Assembly (NCBI GenBank): GCA_022559845.1
Contig: CM040128.1
Span: 272,000,698-272,064,697, forward strand
Direction of reading: 5' to 3'
Length of the DNA: 64,000 nt
Source of the DNA: Amorphophallus konjac
Lineage: Eukaryota; Streptophyta; Magnoliopsida; Alismatales; Araceae
The notes beneath the pieces were generated by a model. The model was not told the origin of the DNA. It ran no database searches and saw nothing but the letters and a program-made list of their open reading frames with translations. Made by a program: the position numbers and the translations under genes. This document shows, piece after piece, positions 10,001-22,086 of the stretch (the stretch's first letter is position 1; each line of letters begins with the position of its first letter).

Positions 10001-13000
10001 AAATACCGGTCGGACGGCCGTGCCGATCATTCCAACGCGACCGGGGAGACGAAAGTGACTTGTCAGAACTGACGGAATCCAAATCGGATGTCCGGTTTGA
10101 GCTCGGCGCTCAAAGTTCAGTTTTAAAATACACTTAGCTTAAATGAACTGTCAGGTCGGGTCCGGGGGTCAAAAACTTGAAATACAAGTCGGACGGCCGT
10201 GCCGATCATTCCAACACAACCGGGGAGATGAAAGTGACTTGTCAGAACTGGCGGAAAGTCAAATCGGATGTCCGGTTTGAGCTCGGCGCTCAAAGTTCAG
10301 TTTTAAAATACACTTAGTTTAAATGAACTACCAGGTCGGGTCCGGGGGTCTAAAATTGGAAATACCGGTCGGACGGCCGTGCCGATCATTCCAACACGAC
10401 CGGGGAGATGAAAGTGACTTGTCAGAACTGGCGGAATCCAAATCGGATGTCCGGTTTGAGCTCGGCGCTCAAAGTTCAGTTTTAAAATACACTTAGTTTA
10501 AATGAACTACCAGGTCGGGTCCGGGGGTCTAAAATTGAAATACCGGTCGGACGGCCGTGCCGATCATTCCAACACGACCGGGGAGATGAAAGTGACTTGT
10601 CAGAACTGACGGAATCCAAATCGGATGTCCGGTTTGAGCTCGGCGCTCAAAGTTCAGTTTTAAAATACACTTAGTTTAAATGAACTATCAGGTCGGGTCC
10701 GGGGGTCTAAAATTGGAAATACCGGTCGGACGGCCGTGCCGATCATTCCAACGCGACCGGGGAGATGAAAGTGACTTGTCAGAACTGACGGAATCCAAAT
10801 CGGATGCCCGGTTTGAGCTCGGCGCTCAAAGTTCAGTTTTAAAATACACTTAGTTTAAATGAACTACCAGGTCGGGTCCGGGGGTCTAAAATTGAAATAC
10901 CGGTCGGACGGCCGTGCCGATCATTCCAACGCGACCGGGGAGATGAAAGTGACTTGTCAGAACTGACGGAATCCAAATCGGATGTCCGGTTTGAGCTCGG
11001 CGCTCAAAGTTCAGTTTTAAAATACACTTAGTTTAAATGAACTACCAGGTCGGGTCCGGGGGTCTAAAATTGAAATACAGTCGGACGGCCGTGCCGATCA
11101 TTCCAACACGACCGGGGAGATGAAAGTGACTTGTCAGAACTGACGGAATCCAAATCGGATGTCCGGTTTGAGCTCGGCGCTCAAAGTTCAGTTTTAAAAT
11201 ACACTTAGTTTAAATGAACTACCAGGTCGGGTCCGGGGGTCTAAAATTGAAATACCGGTCGGACGGCCGTGCCGATCATTCCAACACGACCGGGGAGATG
11301 AAAGTGACTTGTCAGAACTGACGGAATCCAAATCGGATGTCCGGTTTGAGCTCGGCGCTCAAAGTTCAGTTTTAAAATACACTTAGTTTAAATGAACTAC
11401 CAGGTCGGGTCCGGGGGTCTAAAATTGGAAATACCGGTCGGACGGCCGTGCCGATCATTCCAACACGACCGGGGAGATGAAAGTGACTTGTCAGAACTGA
11501 CGGAATCCAAATCGGATGTCCGGTTTGAGCTCGGCGCTCAAAGTTCAGTTTTAAAATACACTTAGTTTAAATGAACTATCAGGTCGGGTCCGGGGGTCTA
11601 AAATTGAAATACCGGTCGGACGGCCGTGCCGATCATTCCAACGCGACCGGGGAGATGAAAGTGACTTGTCAGAACTGACGGAATCCAAATCGGATGCCCG
11701 GTTTGAGCTCGGCGCTCAAAGTTCAGTTTTAAAATACACTTAGTTTAAATGAACTACCAGGTCGGGTCCGGGGGTCTAAAATTAGAAATACCGGTCGGAC
11801 GGCCGTGCCGATCATTCCAACACGACCGGGGAGACGAAAGTGACTTGTCAGAACTGACGGAATCCAAATCGGATGTCCGGTTTGAGCTCGGCGCTCAAAG
11901 TTCAGTTTTAAAATACACTTAGCTTAAATGAACTGCCAGGTCAGGTCCGGGGGTCAAAAACTTGAAATACAAGTCGGACGGCCGTGCCGATCATTCCAAC
12001 GCGGCCGGGGAGATGAAAGTGACTTGTCAGAACTGACGGAATCCAAATCGGATGCCCGGTTTGAGCTCGGCGCTCAAAGTTCAGTTTTAAAATACACTTA
12101 GTTTAAATGAACTACCAGGTCGGGTCCGGGGGTCTAAAATTAGAAATACCGGTCGGACGGCCGTGCCGATCATTCCAACACGACCGGGGAGATGAAAGTG
12201 ACTTGTCAGAACTGACGGAATCCAAATCGGATGTCCGGTTTGAGCTCGGCGCTCAAAGTTCAGTTTTAAAATACACTTAGTTTAAATGAACTATCAGGTC
12301 GGGTCCGGGGGTCTAAAATTGGAAATACCGATCGGACGGCAGTGCCGATCATTCCAACGCGACCGGGGAGATGAAAGTGACTTGTCAGAACTGACGGAAT
12401 CCAAATCGGATGCCCGGTTTGAGCTCGGCGCTCAAAGTTCAGTTTTAAAATACACTTAGTTTAAATGAACTACCAGGTCGGGTCCGGGGGTCTAAAATTA
12501 GAAATACCGGTCGGACGGCCGTGCCGATCATTCCAACACGACCGGGGAGATGAAAGTGACTTGTCAGAACTGACGGAATCCAAATCGGATGTCCGGTTTG
12601 AGCTCGGCGCTCAAAGTTCAGTTTTAAAATACACTTAGTTTAAATGAACTATCAGGTCGGGTCCGGGGGTCTAAAATTGAAATACGGTCGGACGGCCGTG
12701 CCGATCATTCCAACGCGACCGGGGAGATGAAAGTGACTTGTCAGAACTGACGGAATCCAAATCGGATGCCCGGTTTGAGCTCGGCGCTCAAAGTTCAGTT
12801 TTAAAATACACTTAGTTTAAATGAACTACCAGGTCGGGTCCGGGGGTCTAAAATTGGAAATACCGGTCGGACGGCCGTGCCGATCATTCCAACACGACCG
12901 GGGAGATGAAAGTGACTTGTCAGAACTGACGGAATCCAAATCGGATGTCCGGTTTGAGCTCGGCGCTCAAAGTTCAGTTTTAAAATACACTTAGTTTAAA

Positions 13001-16000
13001 TGAACTACCAGGTCGGGTCCGGGGGTCTAAAATTAGAAATACCGGTCGGACGGCCGTGCCGATCATTCCAACACGACCGGGGAGATGAAAGTGACTTGTC
13101 AGAACTGACGGAATCCAAATCGGATGTCCGGTTTGAGCTCGGCGCTCAAAGTTCAGTTTTAAAATACACTTAGTTTAAATGAACTACCAGGTCGGGTCCG
13201 GGGGTCTAAAATTGGAAATACCGGTCGGACGGCCGTGCCGATCATTCCAACACGACCGGGGAGATGAAAGTGACTTGTCAGAACTGACGGAATCCAAATC
13301 GGATGTCCGGTTTGAGCTCGGCGCTCAAAGTTCAGTTTTAAAATACACTTAGCTTAAATGAACTGCCAGGTCAGGTCCGGGGGTCAAAAACTTGAAATAC
13401 AAGTCGGACGGCCGTGCCGATCATTCCAACGCGGCCGGGGAGATGAAAGTGACTTGTCAGAACTGACGGAATCCAAATCGGATGCCCGGTTTGAGCTCGG
13501 CGCTCAAAGTTCAGTTTTAAAATACACTTAGTTTAAATGAACTACCAGGTCGGGTCCGGGGGTCTAAAATTGGAAATACCGGTCGGACGGCCGTGCCGAT
13601 CATTCCAACACTACCGGAGAGATGAAAGTGACTTGTCAGAACTGACGGAATCTAAATCGGATGTCCGGTTTGAGCTCGGCGCTCAAAGTTCAGTTTTAAA
13701 ATACACTTAGTTTAAATGAACTACCAGGTCGGGTCCGGGGGTCTAAAATTGGAAATACCGATCGGACGGCCGTGCCGATCATTCCAACACGACCGGGGAG
13801 ATGAAAGTGACTTGTCAGAACTGACGGAATCCAAATCGGATATCCGGTTTGAGCTCGGCGCTCAAAGTTCAGTTTTAAAATACACTTAGTTTAAATGAAC
13901 TATCAGGTCGGGTCCGGGGGTCTAAAATTGAAAATACCGGGCGGACGGCCGTGCCGATCATTCCAACGCGACCGGGGAGATGAAAGTGACTTGTCAGAAC
14001 TGACGGAATCCAAATCGGATGCCCGGTTTGAGCTCGGCGCTCAAAGTTCAGTTTTAAAATACACTTAGTTTAAATGAACTACCAGGTCGGGTCCGGGGGT
14101 CTAAAATTGGAAATACCGGTCGGACGGCCGTGCCGATCATTCCAACACTACCGGGGAGATGAAAGTGACTTGTCAGAACTGACGGAATCCAAATCGGATG
14201 TCCGGTTTGAGCTCGGCGCTCAAAGTTCAGTTTTTAAATACACTTAGTTTAAATGAACTATCAGGTCGGGTCCGGGGGTCTAAAATTGGAAATACCGATC
14301 GGACGGCCGTGCCGATCATTCCAACGCGACCGGGGAGATGAAAGTGACTTGTCAGAACTGACGGAATACAAATCGGATGCTCGGTTTGAGCCCGGCGCTC
14401 AATGTTCAGTTTTAAAATACACTTAGTTTAAATGAACTACCAGGTCGGGTCCGGGGGTCTAAAATTAGAAATACCGGTCGGACGGCCGTGCCGATCATTC
14501 CAACACGACCGGAGAGATGATAGTGACTTTTCAGAACTGATGGAATCTAAATCGGATGTCCGGTTTGAGCTCGGCGCTCAAAGTTCAGTTTTAAAATACA
14601 CTTAGCTTAAATGAACTGCCAGGTCAGGTCCGGGGGTCAAAAACTTGAAATACAAGTCGGACGACCATGCCGATCATTCCAACGCGACCGGGGAGATGAA
14701 AGTGACTTGTCAGAACTGACGGAATCCAAATCGGATGCCCGGTTTGAGCTCGGCGCTCAAAGTTCAGTTTTAAAATACACTTAGTTTAAATGAACTACCA
14801 GGTCGGGTCCGGGGGTCTAAAATTGGAAATACCGGTCGGACGGCCGTGCCTATCATTCCAACACGACCGGGGAGATGAAAGTGACTTGTCAGAACTGACG
14901 GAATCCAAATCGGATGTCCGGTTTGAGCTCGGCGCTCAAAGTTCAGTTTCAAAATACACTTAGTTTAAATGAACTATCAGGTCGGGTCCGGGGGTCTAAA
15001 ATTAGAAATACCGGTCGGACGGCCGTGCCGATCATTCCAACGCGACCGGGGAGATGAAAGTGACTTGTCAGAACTGACGGAATCCAAATCGGATGCCCGG
15101 TTTGAGCTCGGCGCTCAAAGTTCAGTTTTAAAATACACTTAGTTTAAATGAACTACCAGGTCGGTCCGGGGGTCTAAAATTGGAAATACCGGTCGGACGG
15201 CCGTGCCGATCATTCCAACACTACCGGGGAGATGAAAGTGACTTGTCAGAACTGACGGAATCCAAATCGGATGTCCGGTTTGAGCTCGGCGCTCAAAGTT
15301 CAGTTTTAAAATACACTTAGTTTAAATGAACTATCAGGTCGGGTCCGGGGGTCTAAAATTAGAAATACCGGTCGGACGGCCGTGCCGATCATTCCAACGC
15401 GACCGGGGAGATGAAAGTGACTTGTCAGAACTGACGGAATCCAAATCGGATGCCCGGTTTGAGCTCGGCGCTCAAAGTTCAGTTTTAAAATACACTTAGT
15501 TTAAATGAACTATCAGGTCGGGTCCGGGGGTCTAAAATTGGAAATACCGGTCGGACGGCCGTGCCGATCATTCCAACGCGACCGGGGAGATGAAAGTGAC
15601 TTGTCAGAACTGACGGAATCCAAATCGGATGCCCGGTTTGAGCTCGGCGCTCAAAGTTCAGTTTTAAAATACACTTAGTTTAAATGAACTACCAGGTCGG
15701 GTCCGGGGGTCTAAAATTAGAAATACCGGTCGGACGGCCGTGCCGATCATTCCAACACGACCGGGGAGATGAAAGTGACTTGTCAGAACTGACGGAATCC
15801 AAATCGGATGTCCGGTTTGAGCTCGGCGCTCAAAGTTCAGTTTTAAAATACACTTAGCTTAAATGAACTGCCAGGTCAGGTCCGGCGGTCAAAAACTTGA
15901 AATACAAGTCGGACGGCCGTGCCGATCATTCCAACGCTGCCGGGGAGATGAAAGTGACTTGTCAGAACTGACGGAATCCAAATCGGATGCCCGGTTTGAG

Positions 16001-18445
16001 CTCGGCGCTCAAAGTTCAGTTTTAAAATACACTTAGTTTAAATGAACTACCAGGTCGGGTCCGGGGGTCTAAAATTGGAAATACCGGTCGGACGGCCGTG
16101 CCGATCATTCCAACACGACCGGGGAGATGAAAGTGACTTGTCAGAACTGACGGAATCCAAATCGGATGTCTGGTTTGAGCTCGGCGCTCAAAGTTCAGTT
16201 TTAAAATACACTTAGTTTAAATGAACTATCAGGTCGGGTCCGGGGGTCTAAAATTGAAAATACCGGTCGGACGGCCGTGCCGATCATTCCAACGCGACCG
16301 GGGAGATGAAAGTGACTTGTCAGAACTGACGGAATCCAAATCGGATGCCCGGTTTGAGCTCGGCGCTCAAAGTTCAGTTTTAAAATACACTTAGTTTAAA
16401 TGAACTACCAGGTCGGGTCCGGGGGTCTAAAATTGGAAATACCGGTCGGACGGCCGTGCCGATCATTCCAACACGACCGGGGAGATGAAAGTGACTTGTC
16501 AGAACTGACGGAATCCAAATCGGATGTCCGGTTTGAGCTCGGCGCTCAAAGTTCAGTTTTAAAATACACTTAGTTTAAATGAACTATCAGGTCGGGTCCG
16601 GGGGTCTAAAATTGGAAATACTGGTCGGACGGCCGTGTCGATCATTTCAACGCGACCGGGGAGATGAAAGTGACTTGTCAGAACTGACGGAATCCAAATC
16701 GGATGCCCGGTTTGAGCTCGGCGCTCAAAGTTCAGTTTTAAAATACACTTAGTTTAAATGAACTACCAGGTCGGGTCCGGGGGTCTAAAATAGAAATACC
16801 GGTCGGACGGCCGTGCCGATCATTCCAACACGACCGGGGAGATGAAAGTGACTTGTCAGAACTGACGGAATCCAAATCGGATGTCCGGTTTGAGCTCGGC
16901 GCTCAAAGTTCAGTTTTAAAATACACTTAGTTTAAATGAACTATCAGGTCGGGTCCGGGGGTCTAAAATTGGAAATACTGGTCGGACGGCCGTGCCGATC
17001 ATTCCAACGCGACCGGGGAGATGAAAGTGACTTGTCAGAACTGACGGAATCCAAATCGGATGCCCGGTTTGAGCTCGGCGCTCAAAGTTCAGTTTTAAAA
17101 TACACTTAGTTTAAATGAACTACCAGGTCGGGTCCGGGGGTCTAAAATTGGAAATACCGGTCGGAAGGCCGTGCCGATCATTCCAACACGACCGGGGAGA
17201 TGAAAGTGACTTGTCAGTACTGACGGAATCCAAATCGGATGTCCGGTTTGAGCTCAGCGCTCAAAGTTCAGTTTTAAAATACACTTAGTTTAAATGAACT
17301 ATCAGGTCATGTCCGGGGGTCAAAAACTTGAAATACAAGTCGGACGGCCGTGCCGATCATTCCAACGCGACCGGGGAGATGAAAGTGACTTGTCCGAACT
17401 GACGGAATCCAAATCAGATGCCCGGTTTGAGCTCGGCGCTCAAAGTTCAGTTTTAAAATACACTTAGTTTAAATGAACTACCAGGTCGGGTCCGGGGGTC
17501 TAAAATAAGAAATACCGGTCGGACGGCCGTGCCGATCATTCCAACACGACCGGGGAGATGAAAGTGACTTGTCAGAACTGACGGAATCCAAATCGGATGT
17601 CCGGTTTGAGCTCGGCGCTCAAAGTTCAGTTTTAAAATACACTTAGTTTAAATGAACTATCAGGTCGGGTCCGGGGGTCTTAAATTGGAAATACTGGTCG
17701 GACGGCCGTGCCGATCATTCCAACGCGACCGGGGAGATGAAAGTGACTTGTCAGAACTGGCGGAATCCAAATCGGATGTCCGGTTTGAGCTCGGCGCTCA
17801 AAGTTCAGTTTTAAAATACACTATTTTAAATGAACTGCCAGGTCGGGTCCGGGGGGTCTAAAATTGGAAATACCGGTCGGAGGGCCGTGCCGATCATTCC
17901 AACACGACCGGGGAGATGAAAGTGACTTGTCAGAACTGACGGAATCCAAATCGGATGTCCGGTTTGAGCTCGGCGCTCAAAGTTCAGTTTTAAAATACAC
18001 TTAGTTTAAATGAACTATCAGGTCATGTCCGGGGGTCAAAAACTTGAAATACAAGTCGGACGGCCGTGCCGATCATTCCAACTTGACCGGGGAGATGAAA
18101 GTGACTTGTCAGAACTGACGGAATCTAAATCGGATGCCCGGTTTGAGCTCGGCGCTCAAAGTTCAGTTTTAAAATACACTTAGTTTAAATGAACTACCAG
18201 GTCGGGTCCGGGGGTCTAAATATTGTTTCAAGCTAGTAGTTGATCTATAAAATCTGCAGTTATCAATTTGATATGTTTGATTTATATTTATGCTCATTTC
18301 TTCGCACTAATTTTTTTATCTATAAATGAATGTTATTATTTTTTTAATGTAGGGGGATCCTTCTGCGGGCAGCGACAGAGGAGATGAGCAGGGCAGTGAC
18401 GATATGGATGCTGAGGATATTGACGATGTACCAGATATTTCTTGA
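7038..18445 (+). CDS. Transposase_24-type second CACTA gene (16 exons)
   Basis: The second gene of the element, in the position of En/Spm TnpA, which binds subterminal motifs. Exons: 7038-7128, 7200-7253, 7317-7373, 7440-7469, 7533-7589, 7656-7712, 7779-7835, 7902-7958, 8025-8081, 8148-8204, 8271-8400, 8477-8606, 8692-9018, 9096-9200, 9292-9702 and 18353-18445. All junctions are GT/AG, all phases agree, and the sum is 589 residues. The N-terminus is RG/S-rich, followed by amplified proline-rich exons. The Transposase_24 core follows (LWKAHRPLWM, WEISCDHFADPKW, LHTSGSISYAAHK, FLEVFDRTHKKKG, YGFGESLD), then a Q-rich coiled-coil-like stretch (QRQQQHFQQEIS) and an acidic C-terminus. The last intron is 8.65 kb, almost all satellite. 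Exons 3-11 rest on repeat logic; whether each is spliced in is inference. Confidence 0.82.
7317..8327 (+). repeat. 123-bp tandem unit made of one exon plus one intron
   Basis: From 7533 the unit repeats at exactly 123 bp (7533, 7656, 7779, 7902, 8025, 8148, 8271); an earlier unit spans 7317-7439, and a 93-bp degenerate unit spans 7440-7532. Each full unit contains an acceptor (TTCTTGCAG), a 57-nt exon of phase 1-1 encoding GLSGLPPVVHTPPPPPAA or a close variant, a donor (GTATGT) and a 66-nt intron. Retaining an intron would meet TGA in the true frame, so splicing is required. The last unit runs into a longer unique exon (to 8400). Confidence 0.9.
9790..18225 (+). repeat. ~179-bp satellite, about 47 copies, in the last intron of the second CACTA gene
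   Basis: Successive GGTCGGGTCCGGGGGTC landmarks lie 178-180 bp apart (9975, 10154, 10334, 10513, 10691, 10870, 11049 ... 18200). Each monomer has two small palindromes: GTCAGAACTGAC, and TTTGAGC-TCGGC-GCTCAAA. Variants alternate: monomers with CACGACC and GATGTCC often alternate with CGCGACC and GATGCCC monomers, so there is a dimer-like higher order. A third variant (CAAAAACTTGAAATACAAGTC) recurs every 4-10 units. The flanks are the donor at 9703 and the acceptor at 18352. There is no gene inside. Confidence 0.95.
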
Positions 18446-18719
18446 TGTTTAATGATATTTGTTTTATGTTATTCAGACGGATCAGCAGGGTTAATGTGTT
18501 TTTTTTTTGTATTTATTTGATCAGCATGGTGAAATTTTTTTATTGGTGGTGTTTATTTATTTGAACATCTATGTTGATGTTGAGTTTTTTTTGGTGGTGT
18601 TTATTTATTTGGGTACGTTGATGTTGAGTTTTTTGTGTGGTTATCAGTAGGTTCCCAATAATTTTTTTAACAGGTTTATTAGATAAATAAACGCAATATT
18701 TTATAAAAATATTTTTTTG

Positions 18720-19261
18720 ATTTCAGACGGATTTTCACTCCGTCGCTATTTCCGTTTGGAATAGCGACGGTAATTTCAGACGGAAATTAATATCCGTCGT
18801 GGTTTCCGTTTCAAACACCGACGATTTTAGGACGAATTTGCATATGGAACCGTCGTCGGTAGTTACGACGAAAAAGTAATCCGTCGTAATATCCGGCAGA
18901 TATAGCGACGGATTTCAGACAAGCTTTCAGACGGATTACTGACGGTATTTACAACGGATTATAAATCCGTCTTAAAAACTGTATGAAATACAGACGGATA
19001 ACTTCAGACGGACAGTTACATACGGAAATTTTATCGTACGAGATTTAGACGGAATTTGTGACCGAAATTTATTCTGTCTTAATTTCAGACAGAATTTCAG
19101 ACAGACAAATTAACTGTCACAAATTTGTGACTAAGAATTTCAGACGGTCGATTCCCGTCTTAAATCCGTCGGAATTCCGTTACAAATATGGTTTGCGACG
19201 GATTTTCAGACGGATTTGAGACGGATAATGTCCGTCTGAAATCCCGCTTTTTCTGGTAGTG
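18720..19261 (+). repeat. 3' subterminal repeats and terminal inverted repeat of CACTA-1
   Basis: Dense copies of CAGACGGA, CGTCTGAAAT and related motifs in both orientations, ending in the terminus TTTTTCTGGTAGTG. In En/Spm elements such motifs are binding sites for the element's TnpA protein; the same role here is inferred. Confidence 0.85.
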
Positions 19262-19474
19262 ATATATATGGGAGGAGGCGATGAGAGAGGGGGGCGACGC
19301 TATGAGATGGTGTCGACGTCATCAGATGGTGTTGATACCACCTGATCGCTCCACTATATATATATATATATATATATCCGCGCATAAAACGGAAGAAGTA
19401 CTCGAACAGCAGCTTCATTACGATCCCTCTGTCTCAACGTACCCCATGCACTCACACTGCATTATTTTCATGCA

Positions 19475-19560
19475 TGACGGAATTAACGCCATGGATTTGT
19501 TTCTTGCTGAGTCCCACGGCTGAGATGATCGATGCAAACTAATTAAGGTGCGTTAATTAA
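19475..19560 (+). repeat. 85-bp direct repeat, copy 1 (downstream of GHD7-like gene)
   Basis: Begins GACGGAATTAACGCCATGG, contains CTGAGTCCCACGGCTGAGAT, and is about 93% identical to 20425-20509. The two copies bracket exon 2 of the GHD7-like gene. Confidence 0.85.
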
Positions 19561-19773
19561 AACGAAATTGGCTACACACAGAATTAATTACCCCGGGCAC
19601 GTTGCATGCGCTAGCTTAAACAATTAATTAACACCGTCTTGAAAACGTACGTCAGTGATACATATAAGCAGGCACAGATCGCCGTCGCAGGCTCGCAGCT
19701 GCAAGAAATTAAAAAGAAACAAAGAGTCACAAGATATATATAATTAACGAGGCCTGGTTCTTAATTAATTAAT

Positions 19774-19803
19774 CCCCCCCCATTTTTTTTTTGGGGGGGG
19801 GGG
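19774..19803. repeat. Poly-C / poly-G snapback tract
   Basis: Eight C, A, ten T, then eleven G: the C and G runs can pair around a T loop. It lies about 55 bp beyond the stop of the GHD7-like gene, so it may be in its 3' UTR. Homopolymer lengths may be unreliable in the assembly. Confidence 0.6.
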
Positions 19804-19856
19804 AGGCTTCATCGATCATTGACAGGCCGGATCGATTTGCGAATCAGCTATGGCAG

Positions 19857-22027
19857 CTAGGGTAGGAACCACCCCCCCACGCCCAGCTGCCGGGAGCTGT
19901 ACTGCGGAGGCATCGCCGGCGGCTGGTTGGCAATATCGGGCGTCTTCGCGAACCGGCCTTTGATCCTGGGCCTCGTCTCCGCGTACGCCTTTCGCGAGGC
20001 GTACCGTATCTGCTTCTCGAACTTGCGCCGCTTCCTCTTCTCCTTGTACCGCAGGACCCGGGCCTCCCTCTCCGAGACGCCGCCGTTATCGGCGCTGCCG
20101 CCGGCCGAAGAGGCGGCCTTGTCCCCCACCGCGCCGTCCAGATTTGGAGCCGCGTCGTCGGTGGAGATTAATGCACCGGGGAACGGCATCTGCATGTTAA
20201 TTTCCAGTGTGGGCATCACGACGTACGTACGGCAGTTAATTAATTAGTTAGTTGGTTAGTTAATGAGATCATACCAATATCGAGGTAATTAATTAAAAAC
20301 GTAAATCTGCTGCATGTGTTCCTGCGCGCAGCAGAGAGTTAATTAAGGCCCAGATCGATGAATTGAATGTCCACTTGGAGAGGAGTGCATGTCTTTTTTT
20401 CTGAAGCAGCTTGGACGTACGTACGACGGAATTAACGCCGTGGATTTGCGTCCTGCTGAGTCCCACGGCTGAGATGGTCGATGCAAATTAATTAAGGTGC
20501 GTTAATTAATTATGTATGTTTCTGTGAATGTGCTCGAGAGGTTCTTAATTAATTTTCACTAATCCTCTTCTATTAGCCAAATTAATCCCACGTTAAGTAG
20601 GATTCTACTACGTACTTCAGTCCGGCCCGAGAAGTTGCAGGAAATTAATTACAACACACTGAAGTATGGAATTTTTAAATCATATAAATATATGTAGGGG
20701 ACTGCTTGCACCAGTGTTTTAAAATCGGGCCCGACCCAGTCGATCTGACTGGTCAACTCGTCACCTGATTTTAAAATCGGGTTAAAGTAATGCTTAGACC
20801 GCCCAAGATCTAAAACCTGTTCAAACCCGGTTAATCCGACTCAACCCGGCTAACTCGACTCAATCCAGTAAAACCAGTACGACCTAAGTTGGTCAGAGAT
20901 ATATTTTCTATTTTTAATTTACTATCATTAGTTTAAGTTTTAATTTTAATTTAATCATTTGACCTTATCATTTAATGGTATATTAACGAAGGATTAATAT
21001 AACTTTTGGAAGTTAAAAGGACTTGGACTCTAACTTTCCAACTTCTAGTCTTTCTAATTCTAACTTATTCCCTACACTTAATCATTTGACTTAAGTGAGT
21101 ACATGCGGTCTACATAATAACAGAAGGAAGAAGATGAAAACATGAGAATACTCATAGAGGGAGATGAAGATAAAGAATAAGATGAAGGTCGATCTATTGA
21201 CATATAAAAATTTAGATGAGGAAGAAATTTGATTTCACACACCATGAAACTTTATTTTTATGAAATACTAATTGTATTTGATAAATTATCATATGTAGTG
21301 TTTATTTAATACATTTTTTGTTCCTTTTTTAGATTAACTCAGTAGTTGTTTAATGCATTTAGTTTTATTTTTACAATATATGTTAGAGTGTATCTTTCGT
21401 ATTTCTAATTTAAGGTACGTTAAAATTTCATGGCGATAAATAATATTGATATTTACTGTTATAGTATTACGGGTCACGAAGCTAACCCGAACGATTAAAT
21501 CATTGACATGTGACTCACTAATTTAATCGAGTCAAGATCCGGGTCGAATTTTAAAATATTGACATGCACACTCTTCCTGAATAATGCTGTTTTAATTAAT
21601 TAGGAGTATATATCTTAGTGGGTGGGTCTTAATAAATTAGGCATTTACACATCATATATACACATCGGTTTGAGGACATTAAAGGAGCACACGAGTACTC
21701 CATTTTTTTTCCTTTCTTTCTAAGAAAATGCATGCCACTTAATTGCGTTCAAATGCTACATGAACTATATGTGTATACTTGTGGAACTATGTATACTTTC
21801 GCTTCAAGTATATATCACATCTTGGCAAAGGGGCCGGCCAATTAAGCATATTTTTTTCTTACAGCTATTGCACGTGGCCTATACGTGTCTAATTTATTCT
21901 AGCGACTAACTACTACCATGGCATATATATATATTTAATTAAAGGGTAACAGTGGATGGAGTTGCCAGTGAGATTGTACGGATCGACGACGCGCGCTGAG
22001 AAGAAGCTCACAATATTTATAATTTCG

Positions 22028-22086
<59 letters not shown>

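Larger units (their letters stand above)
1..19261 (+). mobile_element. CACTA (En/Spm) element CACTA-1, 5' end outside window
   Basis: The 3' terminus is seen directly: the sequence ends in TTTTTCTGGTAGTG at 19248-19261, the inverse of a CACTACCAGAAAAA terminus. It is preceded by about 540 bp dense in CAGACGGA-type subterminal motifs (18720-19250). The element carries a TNP2-type transposase and a Transposase_24-type gene on the plus strand, the usual two-gene layout of plant CACTA elements. The 5' terminus is not in the window: the pyrimidine-rich start and G-rich stretch at 1-860 match the region 0.5-1 kb inside the complete relative CACTA-2 (54.8-55.5 kb), so the terminus probably lies roughly 0.5 kb before base 1. 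Nearly half of the visible length is satellite. The target duplication cannot be checked. Confidence 0.9.
19262..19856. other. Sequence between CACTA-1 and the GHD7-like gene
   Basis: AT-rich, with a (TA)n tract at 19355-19376, one copy of an 85-bp direct repeat (19475-19560) and a C8-A-T10-G11 tract at 19774-19803. It should contain the 3' UTR of the minus-strand gene. No other gene is seen. Confidence 0.5.

Noticed and set aside
9790..18225. CRISPR-like or centromeric array
   Set aside because: There are no spacers between repeats, so not CRISPR. Its place inside an intron of a transposon gene makes a centromere core unlikely, although related satellites elsewhere are possible.
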